NCBI GenBank assembly: GCA_964019425.1
Contig: OZ025825.1
Span: 627,001 to 691,000, forward strand
Source: Flectonema sp. DT1601
Taxonomy: Eukaryota > Euglenozoa > Diplonemea > Diplonemida > Diplonemidae
Length of the DNA stretch: 64,000 bases
Direction: 5' to 3'
In this document: positions 1-9,800 of the stretch, in pieces
Layout of the letters: the number at the start of each line of letters is the position of its first letter
How positions within the stretch are numbered: position 1 is the first letter of the stretch
Notes under the pieces: model-generated
The model's input: only the letters and a program-made list of their open reading frames with translations
The model's database searches: none
What the model was told of the DNA's origin: nothing
Position numbers and translations under genes: made by a program

Positions 1-1
1 A

Positions 2-193
2 GTGAACCCAGAACACTACACTGTCCCTCCATGGAAAAGTACTAATGCGATGAGATTCACATATTCAAGCAACAAGGAAGAGGCTGAACAGCGAGAGTTA
101 ACCTTTAAGTCTCAAATTAAAAAGATGATGTCTGCTGCTTCCAAGGGTCAAGCACGAAAGAAAGAAAGAAAGAAAAAGAACAACCGCACCTAA
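2..193 (+). CDS. C-terminal end of an unidentified Lys-rich protein (5' end outside window)
   Basis: An open frame enters from the left edge and ends at a TAA at 191-193. It gives about 63 C-terminal residues. The last 25 or so are strongly basic (KARKKERKKK-type), preceded by a mixed charged stretch with NPEHYTVPPWK near the edge. There is no T-tract or acceptor before it inside the window, so I read it as the tail of a gene starting upstream rather than a complete small gene. A basic tail of this kind is seen in nucleolar and ribosome-associated proteins, but nothing identifies the family. The strand agrees with every other gene here. Confidence 0.5.
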   Translation: MNPEHYTVPPWKSTNAMRFTYSSNKEEAEQRELTFKSQIKKMMSAASKGQARKKERKKKNNRT

Positions 194-1532
194 CAGTGCT
201 ATCAGCATCACAGACCCACGGGTAGTGGTGCACTCAAAAAAGAAAATGAAAAAAACACCAGCTATTTTGGATTTTTTAAAAAACGCTCGTTTTGAAACTA
301 GTTGTGTAGGAACACGCTAGTTTGCCCCCTTTTTTTTTTTGGGGAATCTCTTTTTCCTGGAAAGAAAAATGTCTCTGAAAATCTGACGTTACGATGCTTT
401 ATTCTTTGCAAGTCAATTGTTCTGCCACTAACAGTGTGTTCAAAGAAGCACGTCAACTTGTCAGTAGCCCTCATGGCTCAATGTACCGTGAGTGCTACTG
501 ACAGAATTGGTGGACGGGGATCACGAGGTGCGCAGGGATGGGGGTAGTAAACAACGACTACCAATGCAACTGCCCAAACTGGTATTCCTGCCCTGTAACA
601 AAAGTATTACTCAATTGCTCAATTTGCTTTTTGCTTTTCAGTTAAAAATAATATTGCTTTGACAAAAAGGTTTATTACTTCAACCCGTTTACTTTCCTAT
701 TCAACACATCTATAGATTCGCGCTAATGGATTGATTGAAAGCTAATAACACAAACGGTGATGACTTGGGAGATGATAAAGTAATCTTCTTTCTGGAATTT
801 CTGCTCAGTACATGCAATTAGGTCTTGTTGAAACGCGGGAACCTTTCGGGCAGTACTGCGCTCTTGATAATTCAAGGTAGCCTTAAAGAAGCTCTCATGC
901 CTGCATGAGTTAGATACCCTGATAATCCGGTCAGAAACAGGAGTGTAAGAGGACACCAGTTCTCTGTAAGGTGACCCAGCCCTGCGCAGCATGTACTCGT
1001 TAAAACTTCCAGAGGCTGAGAACACTATCAGGACGTGGAGCACAACCTATAAGCCTGTACGATAGTTTGTGTGGAGCTGGTGATTTTTCAAAATTTTAGA
1101 GGCTGGTTGAAAATGTGATTCTTGTGTGGAGCTGACAGTTTTCTCAAACTTTGTGTTGATCCGGTTGTTGAAAAACTTTGTGCGGAATTAGGGGTTTTCC
1201 CAAAAAACTTTTACTGAACGGCGAAAAAAAATCACTTCCGGCGAATAGCGAAAATGACTATCAGGCGCCCCCCAAAAAACGAGCACACGGGCAGCTGCAG
1301 AAGTGGAGGTAACCACGACACCACCCATGAAAACCGTTCTAGGAAAGTGTCTTCGCTACATTTTGGAAACGTAGCAACTTCCTTTGTTTTGGATTAATAA
1401 AATGCAACCTTCTTTTCGATAACGCCCTACCAGGTTTTAAAAGTGTGACTGATTGTAAAAAACTGTCTTTGAGGACTTATTATGTAAAGTTTATAACTTA
1501 TTACTCTACAGGTCAATAACAATGTTCTGCTG
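194..1532. other. Intergenic region with diverged tandem repeat and trans-splice acceptor
   Basis: No convincing gene. It holds a T-run near 330-342, a diverged tandem repeat at about 1066-1210, and at its end the acceptor AG at 1510-1511 for the glycosyltransferase gene. The one longer open frame (minus strand, 723-1043) has no recognisable protein character. Confidence 0.6.
1066..1210. repeat. Diverged tandem repeat, about 56 bp unit, three copies
   Basis: Units begin near 1066, 1122 and 1177. The first two share TTTGTGTGGAGCTG / CTTGTGTGGAGCTG and then a T-rich stretch, an A/T core and a GGTTGTTGAAAA-like end. The third begins CTTTGTGCGGAATTAGG. Spacing is about 55-56 bp. Copies are clearly diverged. 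Confidence 0.5.
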
Positions 1533-1533
1533 A
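1522..1533 (+). promoter_or_regulatory. Three-codon upstream ORF overlapping the start codon of the next gene
   Basis: Directly after the predicted acceptor (AG 1510-1511) the first AUG is at 1522 and reads ATG TTC TGC TGA. Its stop shares an A with the main AUG at 1533 (TGATG). This arrangement is known elsewhere to allow termination-coupled reinitiation; a role here is inferred. Confidence 0.45.
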
Positions 1534-3464
1534 TGCCGAGACCTGCTTATTCACTAGCTGGCATCGGGGTTTGTACTCTGGTGTTATTCTCAATTGGCTC
1601 GGTAACTGATGAAAGACCAAGGACACTCGCAACATTGAAACCAGTTGTGAATCCGGCTGTGGTGAAGCGAGAAGGTACATATGTAACTACAGAGGTGCCA
1701 CAAACAGAAATGCCTGGGGAGCTGAGGTACAACCCGAATCATACAGTGCCAGATCCGATGTGGCGGGGCAGTGATAAAAAATGGAAATTAGAGAAGGGAA
1801 TGCCTACTGTACCAGCACGGTTTCCGAGTAATTCAACAGAATGGTTAGAAGCGAAGAATTTTAATTTTTCTGAGATGTGGAGAGGTGACAATCGTTCCTG
1901 GGAAAGTTCACAGGCACCTTCCAACAGCACTGCCTTTACCGGGCTTGATTCTGTTTTTTACTTTTACGATGACTCCAGCAACCATTCTGCATGGGTGCTT
2001 CGCAACAGCATTTCCATAACCGAGCCCAACCTGAAGCAAGAATCGCTGTACATTAGCACAAGCCGAAAAACAGATCCATACTGGCACTATATCGTAAAGG
2101 CCAACTTAATAGTTAAAGCAATTAAGGCAAATTGGGGTAAGAAAATTGTCGTCTTAGACACGGATATGGTTTTCTGGAGACCATGGGCAGGTGAACTTGG
2201 GAGAATGCTGGACCACAGAGATATCCTATTTCAAGGTATTGACCACGGATCAACCAAGTCTAACTCTGCCATGAGTAGTATAGTTATTTCCATCATGGCC
2301 ATGAAGTGCTCGGATAGCATTCTTAAGTTCTTTGAAAATATGTTACGGAAAATGACCTGTGGCACTAGTGACCGCTGGTTGCTTCACAGGTTTGATCAAA
2401 ATCAAGTTATAAAGCAACTTAAGCGACGTAGCCCAAGAGTTCGTTGGGCCATGCTGCCAGCTCGTTATTGGGGATCGTCTCTTTCGTTGCGCTCCAGTTC
2501 TCGGGGTAGGAAGGCAAAAGCCCGTCGGCTTATGCCGGCGGGGGCTGTCATGTGCCATGTTGATAACAGTCTTGATGATGAACGAAATTGGAATTCAAAG
2601 TTGGAATCAAAATATTATCAAATTCTGAGTCGAGAGTGTTTCAGCGACTATCTGGTGGACACCAGCCTTCCGGAGAATTCATGGTGGGTTAGAAACTCAT
2701 TTATGACTCATCTATCCACTATCACAACACCCCTTTTATATCCCATCCATCCTAACTCTTCAATTATTGTGTATTCAAACTATAAACCTGATGAGTGGAC
2801 CAGATTCTCAACTCTTGTCTCATTAAGATTATCAGAACCCTCTTTGAGCTCCCAACTAGCGGGCGGATATCTCACAGTCGGTCACATGGCATACGTGTTA
2901 AAGACTAGACCTGTGGGATCTTTGACATTCTTTTGTAGTTCTCAGCTAATATTTTTCAATCCCTTTGTTGAAGTTGTACGGAGACATTTTCGAGGTGGAG
3001 GAGACCCATATGAATTTGTTCATGCGGGTCCGCATTTCATTGCAGTTATGAAGTATCGAGAAGTTGCTGAAGGCGCTGCTGTTACTGGATTGCCTGAATC
3101 TGATAGGAATTATACCAGTACTCAGACAGAGGCGAGACTACCTCTTGAGAAACGGTTGCCTGCTGATTTATTTCACGTGATCAGTGAGAGTGGCAATGCC
3201 ACAGGAGCAGCAATCATGTGTGTAGCCGATACATTTTTAAACCAAACGTATCCTCACTTTCATACACCGATAGGATTACTTGGCCCCCTTGCGCTGGAAG
3301 AAAAACATTTTCACACTCTGGCCAACCTGCAATGCAACCGTCCCTACAGTGATCCTCACCACAGTGTTGAACACTTCGTTCCTGCCGGAAGGTGGTTTTA
3401 TAGTTGCAGTCATTTAGAAGAGGAAAAGCGTGCTGCAAATGTCACTGCTGGATTGAGTACTTGA
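1533..3464 (+). CDS. Type II membrane glycosyltransferase-like protein (nucleotide-diphospho-sugar transferase fold)
   Basis: 643 residues in one exon. A hydrophobic signal-anchor lies at about residues 8-24 (SLAGIGVCTLVLFSIGS), after which many N-x-S/T sites suggest a lumenal domain in ER or Golgi. Residues 207-216 read VLDTDMVFWR, a DxD-type metal/sugar-nucleotide motif (D209, D211). A later FDQNQ (D288, Q289) matches the DQ seen in the nucleotide-diphospho-sugar transferase family (GT77 and kin). The C-terminal half has no clear domain, and the protein is longer than a minimal catalytic domain. The start at 1533 is the first AUG that opens the long frame; a three-codon upstream ORF overlaps it. 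The predicted role is sugar transfer to glycoproteins or surface glycans. Substrate unknown. Confidence 0.7.
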   Translation: MPRPAYSLAGIGVCTLVLFSIGSVTDERPRTLATLKPVVNPAVVKREGTYVTTEVPQTEMPGELRYNPNHTVPDPMWRGSDKKWKLEKGMPTVPARFPSNSTEWLEAKNFNFSEMWRGDNRSWESSQAPSNSTAFTGLDSVFYFYDDSSNHSAWVLRNSISITEPNLKQESLYISTSRKTDPYWHYIVKANLIVKAIKANWGKKIVVLDTDMVFWRPWAGELGRMLDHRDILFQGIDHGSTKSNSAMSSIVISIMAMKCSDSILKFFENMLRKMTCGTSDRWLLHRFDQNQVIKQLKRRSPRVRWAMLPARYWGSSLSLRSSSRGRKAKARRLMPAGAVMCHVDNSLDDERNWNSKLESKYYQILSRECFSDYLVDTSLPENSWWVRNSFMTHLSTITTPLLYPIHPNSSIIVYSNYKPDEWTRFSTLVSLRLSEPSLSSQLAGGYLTVGHMAYVLKTRPVGSLTFFCSSQLIFFNPFVEVVRRHFRGGGDPYEFVHAGPHFIAVMKYREVAEGAAVTGLPESDRNYTSTQTEARLPLEKRLPADLFHVISESGNATGAAIMCVADTFLNQTYPHFHTPIGLLGPLALEEKHFHTLANLQCNRPYSDPHHSVEHFVPAGRWFYSCSHLEEEKRAANVTAGLST

Positions 3465-4351
3465 TTGCAGTTGGCAATTACAATCGATTCTTCAATTATT
3501 TATCTTTAGTTACTTTGGTCGTGCTCTATTTGAATCAAATTGGTTCTCCTAAGGAAATTAATTAACGTGAACGGGGAGCAATTTACAACGACGACGCATC
3601 TTTCTTTCTTCCAGCTTAACAATTTTTAATGGTGTGTGATGTTCAGTGAGTTGCATTGGTCTGGAAAGGTTTTTGTTTTGTCGCATCGTCCTGGACTATT
3701 TGCAGGGTCGTCCTCTAAAACGGATTGGTCACTCTACCAATCTATCCTCATCAGTGTGGAACACCCACCGGCTACCCGAAATCCCCGATGACATGCTAGT
3801 GTCCTCATCCCATAAAAGTTGAACACCGACAGGTTTACAACAAACATTGAACCCATTCTGTCACGCGCTTGTGAAAAACCGTTGTTGCACTGGTAAGTCT
3901 GGAAAGCAAGCTGCGAACTTCATCTGGTGCTTCGGTTGCAAAGCGCTCGTCCCTAAATTTGGTGTTACAATACAAGGTGACTGGCAGTGTACATATCCAA
4001 AATTCCATATAGGAAGTTGACCACAACTGTGCACCGACAAATTAACCGTCGGCTGATGTCATGTCGTGCTCTGCTAATCACCCATTCCGTATCCGATTAT
4101 TCTTAGTTATAACAATACAGTGTTTCTCACCGAGCTATGTGTACTCTAGTTGGCCAGAATGCGAACACTGAGTATGGTTCTTGTGTTTTTGCAATTAATT
4201 TTTGTGTTCTGCTTACTATTTCTATCGTTGTTGTGAAGATAGAACCATGTTGTCCGGGAGAATGTTTAAAGATCCTCTTCTCAGTTTGTAGAAGGTTGGT
4301 GTTAGCAGCTCTTTAATAGTATCATTAGGTATAGTTTATTTTTCTCAGACA
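3465..4351. other. Intergenic region, no gene seen
   Basis: About 0.9 kb of mixed sequence with few homopolymer runs compared with other spacers here. No open frame of protein-like composition on either strand. It ends with a T-rich stretch and the acceptor CAG at 4346-4348, three bases before the next AUG. Confidence 0.6.
4329..4348 (+). other. Predicted spliced-leader trans-splice acceptor
   Basis: T-rich stretch ending TTTCTCAG, three bases before the AUG at 4352. The very short remaining leader fits spliced-leader addition here. Confidence 0.55.
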
Positions 4352-6255
4352 ATGACCGATAAAATAGAAATATGGGTAGAGAACGAGACAGGCGGTAAAG
4401 ATGGCGCAATTAAGATGAAGCTAGATGTTGAGGACCACGTTACTGATTTAGTTAGCGCGTGCGTATCAGTGTTTGCATTTGGACCTTCTGGGATAAGTTA
4501 CAAGGCGTCACAGCTTCAAATATTAGATAGTGATATGAAGGTATTGAGTAATAGAAGTCCCATTCAGGAAGTAGTGACTAGTGGAGACACTGTACACATA
4601 AGACCGAGACCGGGTACATATACTACAGAGAAACGATCAGCGGTTGCACATAGCACACCAAATAACCATCATAATCAGATTACTCAAGGCAATAGTCACG
4701 CAGGTCATAGCAGTTCGAATCACCCTAGATATATGAACCCAACTTCTAAGGGAGAAGGATCCTTTGAGTGGTCCAGTGCGCAACAGTTTGGACCGCGTAC
4801 AAATAGATCTTCATCTCCTGCAAGAGAGGGTAGCTTAAGTCCGAGTGCGAGCTCACCTGCTGTTGGTCCACCGGCAGTGGCCATGAAAGTCACAGCATCT
4901 GCTGCTGCTCGATCAAAAAATAAAAAAGAACCACAGGCTGTTCCATCTCCCCAAGTGACTCCGCGACCACGGTGGGCCACTTCTTCGTCTTCAATCCCAG
5001 CTTCTCTACTGCACTCAAAAAAAGCACCGCTTTCTAGGAGCCGGACTCACGAACCCCCAGCTGCTCCAACGCCTTCAAAAGAAAACACCCAGCCGCATTC
5101 AAAACCTGCGTTACCGCGTGTTGCAACTGTCACCACTGAAAGAAAACCAGCATCGAGTGTACCAGCACCAAAAAAACCCTCTCCGAAGAGAGCAGAGCCA
5201 AAGGCGGCACCCAAAAAATCGGAATCGACAGCGAGAAAGGCAGCGAGTAAGCCAACTCCAAAACCAGCTGTAGAAGCACCAGTTGTCCCACTGGAAAGCG
5301 ATGACAAACCTGATATTAGTGCAGTGGAGACTCCAACAAAAGTAGAAGAAGAAATAAAACAAGACGAGGAGCCTGTTGTGAAACAGGAGAACGAAATCGA
5401 CATGTCCGCAGCAACTACCGTTACAGCACCAGAAAACACTGTTCCTCCGCCAGTCATCGAACAACAAGAGCCCGTTTTTGCCACACCTGTCCAGGAGACC
5501 AATGAAATCGATGCGGGGTCGCCATCACCGCCTCCGCCTGAAGACGAAGATTCAGATCCTGTGCCAGAGTCTCCAGAGGAGCGAGAGGTCTGGCTTCAGA
5601 AATTCACCAGCTTTTATGAAATTCACTGTCCGCAAAAGGTATTTACTAGAAGTTTTTAAACCTAAATTAGCACTCTTTCATTGTTAGATGTTAATAGTCC
5701 CATTTCTAAAACTAAAATACCAAAAACAGGTTGCGGGAGTTCCAGCATTGATTGATAAGAAGGGTGGATTTCTTCAGGAACTATGGGACATGCTGTTGAC
5801 AAAGGTATGGACCTGCATCATTTTTTACACCTGAATATCACACATATATAACTCGCATCACATAATTCACACAGTATGAACTCACGGAAGAAACTTGGAA
5901 CACAAAGGCGGAACCAGAAGAAGCTGTTGCGACTGTAGAGCCTGTGGCATCGGAGGAGCCTCAGCAGGTGGTTGAAGAGCAGGTTGTTGAAGAGGCAGCT
6001 CCAGTTGAACCAGCGCCTGTTGAAGAGGCAGCCCCTGAGTCTACTCCTGTTGAAGAAGCTGCTCCAGAACCGATGCCTGTTGAGGAAGCAGCTCCTGAGC
6101 CGGTTGTTGAGGAGCAACTTCTAAAGGAGGAATCAGTTACTGAGCAGCAATCTCAGCCAGAAGCAAGTGATGTCCCTTTGCCTGTTCCTGAAGTTCCGTG
6201 TGAGACACCGAGACCCGTATTTGGTGAAGATCAATCATTCGATGATGAATACTAA
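4352..6255 (+). CDS. Ubiquitin-like N-terminus, Lys/Ala/Pro-rich protein with kinetoplastid-type helical module (3 exons)
   Basis: Exons 4352-5638, 5730-5804 and 5875-6255, both introns phase 0 with GTAT...CAG ends, give 580 residues. Residues 3-88 look like a ubiquitin-like beta-grasp domain. A long low-complexity stretch rich in Pro, Ala, Lys and Ser follows, then an acidic stretch. At about residues 415-468 there is WLQKFTSFYEIHCPQK, then ALIDKKGGFLQELWDMLLTK. This resembles the LTAFYEKYNPEKV...EELFAALVKKYG module found repeatedly in kinetoplastid proteins. The end has several PVEEAAPEP-type repeats. The two introns cut within and directly after the module. Function unknown; the architecture suggests a scaffold, perhaps cytoskeletal or membrane-associated (inference). 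Confidence 0.7.
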
Positions 6256-6897
6256 CCATGTTTATCATACTGTGATTTTATTGAAGTGCGGGCGGGAAGA
6301 ACAGCGTTGTGCAGATCTTTTGCATGCTGTTGGTGTGCCTTAAATATCGCTAAAACTCTTTGATGTTATTATGTTTCAGGTATTCAGTAGTGCAGTTCCT
6401 TTAAACAATGAGATTGATATACTCAAGAACTTGGTGAGTTGATACAATCTGGGTATGAATGATGTGTGTGTGTATGACTGTAAACCATCTCACACCGTGG
6501 GCTATTGTAAGAATTTTAAACTACTGAATCCTGTTGAAGAACTAAAACGTTTCACTTGTCCCTCCTCCTCCCCCGAAGCGTTAGTGAGTATGAACTTTTA
6601 AAGGGTAAATGGTTTCCAGACCTTTTGAATGACATTATTGTCCTTCTGGGTTTCTTATTCCTACGAAGTTCTAAATTAGTCAGACTGTTCCTTAACTTAA
6701 GTTTAGCACATGTGAATGCAGGGGACGGATTCGTGAGCTGTTTCATTTTTTGCATCCAATATTGGATATATAGTGTTGTTTACCTACTACTGAAATTCCG
6801 TATAGTTCGTTAACTAATGATGTTCTTGTGACTGTAACCGATTTGTGTGTTGTTTGTTACATTGTGAATTACTTTACTTATTAGGTATCCCCCAGAG
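6256..6897. other. Intergenic region
   Basis: No supported gene. A 54-base open stretch at about 6381-6434 is bounded by CAG and GTGAG and looks exon-like, but it could not be joined in frame to either neighbour. The frame at 6556-6813 lacks protein-like features. An acceptor-like TTATTAG ends at 6884, 14 bases before the next AUG. Confidence 0.5.
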
Positions 6898-9800
6898 ATG
6901 GAGGGAGACCTTGATGCAAGTTCCTCGGCAGCACCGGCGTCGTTGGTGGGAACGATTGACATTATGGTAAAGCAGTTATTTGATATAGTGTACCCATCAG
7001 TTGAAGAAATTGTTGAGACAGGAGTTGCTGGGATGACGGTTTTTGGATTAGTAGTGGCTGTCGCAGCTAATGAAGATATACTTTCAGCAGTTCCAGAACC
7101 GGTTCAGAAAGGAGGAAAAGTAAAACCTGCAACAAAACAATCTACACAGGTAATCTCAACACCTGAATCTGTAACTTCTATGCCACCTTCTGTGAAACAA
7201 GAAAGTATATGGGAACAGAAATCTCGCATCTTAATGCAGCAACTTACTAATGTCAAGTCCGGCATCACTGAGGCTGAGGAGCTTCTTAAAAAACGTTTTT
7301 TATTTCTCAATGCTCCTCCTCCTCATTTAAAATCTCTTGTAGTCGGATTTATGAGGAATCTCGGTACCTTTGAATGTCATAGTGGTGTGCCTGATGATCT
7401 GCAACCGTCGTTTAAGAAAATGATAAGTATTAACGAAGCAAAGCAACTCTGTGCGGTTGAGAGAAAGATTGCAGCTTTTAGCTATCAAGGGACTGGTTGT
7501 GCGGCGGGGGAATTTGAAATATCCTTTTATGAGTGTGATGCGGAACCGAAAATAGATTTAAAAACAACCCACCACACAACATATATCAGCTACCCAGACG
7601 TCACTGGTGCCTACGATGTTCTGGAAGGTGAAACTCTCCAGCCATACAAAAAAACATCAAAATTGATTCTTAAACAAGCTGGAAGTAAAATTTGGGGATT
7701 CACAGGCGATAAACAATTTTGCAGAGGTCAAGTAGATAGAGATCGGAACGTAAAGATGATTGTTAGAGCGGTGACGTTTACTGGCAAATGGAATCCAAAA
7801 ACGGGAGAAATAGAAGGTATGAATTTTCTTTTCTTTGTTATTATATTTGACATTTAATCTAGACCCAAGGTTATAAACTAAAACAACACACTAACAGGAT
7901 CATGTGAAAAGGCGAAGTCACTGGCAGGGGGGGTCGTTGAATGGGAATTTCGAATGGAGTGGAAACAACGTGGGGAACCCGTTACTCAAATAGACGTACT
8001 CCATGTTTCTGAGATATTTTCAAACAGCACTGGAACCATATCTGTTCGATACGAAAGTCTTCCACCAGTGACGGAGTACATGCACAAGGAACCAAGAAAA
8101 CCTTTACTAGATTTTAGAATGTTCTACTTATCAACTAACTTACAAGACATTGCTGGTTGTGGAGAGTGGATGAGTGGTATTCCTGTTGGTAACTATAATG
8201 TAAATCATTCTCAATTAAGTAAGCTTCTCGTTGACGTTGCGCAACTTTCACCATCATACGTGGGATCAACAGAAATCAATTCAGATGCCACAACTGAAAT
8301 GTTAATAACTCCAAGGCCACCTGTAGAACAATCACCGAACAGTAAATCACATACAAACAGATGTTCTGTTGTAGCAACCAGTTCAACAGTTAAGGTTAAT
8401 TTATCACACAATGATGTTACTGCTTTACGAAGGATGAATGCTGCTGCTAATCATGTTGTTAATCCGAGATCAATACCTCCTTGGGGTATCCAACCTTCAA
8501 AGGAACTTGGACTCTCTCAGAGTCGTCCGTTGTGGGCTGCAATCGAAACGGTTACTTTCGTAAATAAGAAAACTTTGTCAATGAGTAAGGCACATCCGAC
8601 AGAGGTATCAGCTACTGCTGGGGTTGATAAGATATTTGTTGCTACTCCTTCGGAGATCGATTTCGGTTCTGACTTTTCTCTCGGATGCATCTACGAAATC
8701 CCGTTTGTTTTAATCAATAAGGATACAGTTTCTAGAAGGCTCAACATAACTCCTCCAAGAGAAGGATCTCAATTCTCACTGGTGGCTATCACAACCCCAC
8801 CTCCAAACGGACTGGTCGCTCCCGGACTCTCACTCAAATTCGTAGTAAAATTCGAGCCAAACATTTTAAAAACTTACTCAGAAAAACTTATCGTTGCTAC
8901 GGAATGGTCTCAGTTTGGTATTCCTATCTCTGCTATTCGAAGGGCTCCAAAGTTAAAGCTCGAAACTAATATCGATACTGGTGCTTGCTATGTTGGGGGT
9001 TCGACTCACTCAAGTGTTGAGGTAGTAAACAAAGGCGGATGGGGTAAGTTCACAATTATACTAAACGAGAAGTCTGATAGTGATGTAGCGATAGTATCTC
9101 CAATGGTGTTTGAACTGTCTACTGAAGAATCAATCAACTTAGTAATAAAGATATCAGTCGTACATCAGGGAAAGCAGTCAATCTCTGCCACCATTCTCTG
9201 TGATGATGACGGCACAAGTCCAATAGAATTGGTACTTGTTGCATCAGCGCATTTCCCTTCAATTTCTCTTGATTGTTCTAATGACATAGATTCTCTTGAG
9301 GTACCTTACACATTCCCTCTCACATCAATTAACGGTGTTACAACAAAGAATATTACTTACAAAAATAACTCTGTTGTACCGCTTTTATGTCGTTGGATGG
9401 CGGAATCGGCAGATGCTGGTGATAATGTCTTTACGGTTGATGGGGAATATGAAAGAGAATTTGAACTGAAACCCGGAATCGAACTTGAGAGTACAATTTC
9501 ATTTAAACCATGTGAGGAAGGTAATTTTGATGGTCGGATTGTATTGGCAGCAGTGGGGATACCAAAACCGAAATGTGAAGATCATCCATTTTGGAATAGA
9601 GAGCTTTGGAGGCTTCCCAAACTGGAAGCATTTGATGCGGCGGATCCTTCCGGGCTGTTTAGTAAAACAACGAGAATATCATCACCTCCTCTAGTTCAAG
9701 ATTCAAGTGATGTTTATACGATCGCATCTTATCGACTTACTGGTGCTTCAACTACTGTTGAAATAGAATTAATACCTAGTCGGTTAGATAGTCATGTTCC

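Noticed and set aside
723-1043. 106-codon minus-strand open frame
   Set aside because: No recognisable composition, no acceptor signal in its orientation, and opposite to every real gene.
5047-5502. Minus-strand frames of Ser/Gly/Phe-rich composition opposite the Lys/Pro-rich gene
   Set aside because: Shadow of low-complexity coding sequence on the + strand.
6381-6434. Exon-like 54-base block between CAG and GTGAG
   Set aside because: Only one frame is open and it cannot be joined in phase with the gene before or after; left as spacer.
6556-6813. 85-codon frame rich in Leu, Phe and Val
   Set aside because: AT-rich spacer often gives such frames; no domain, no acceptor fit.
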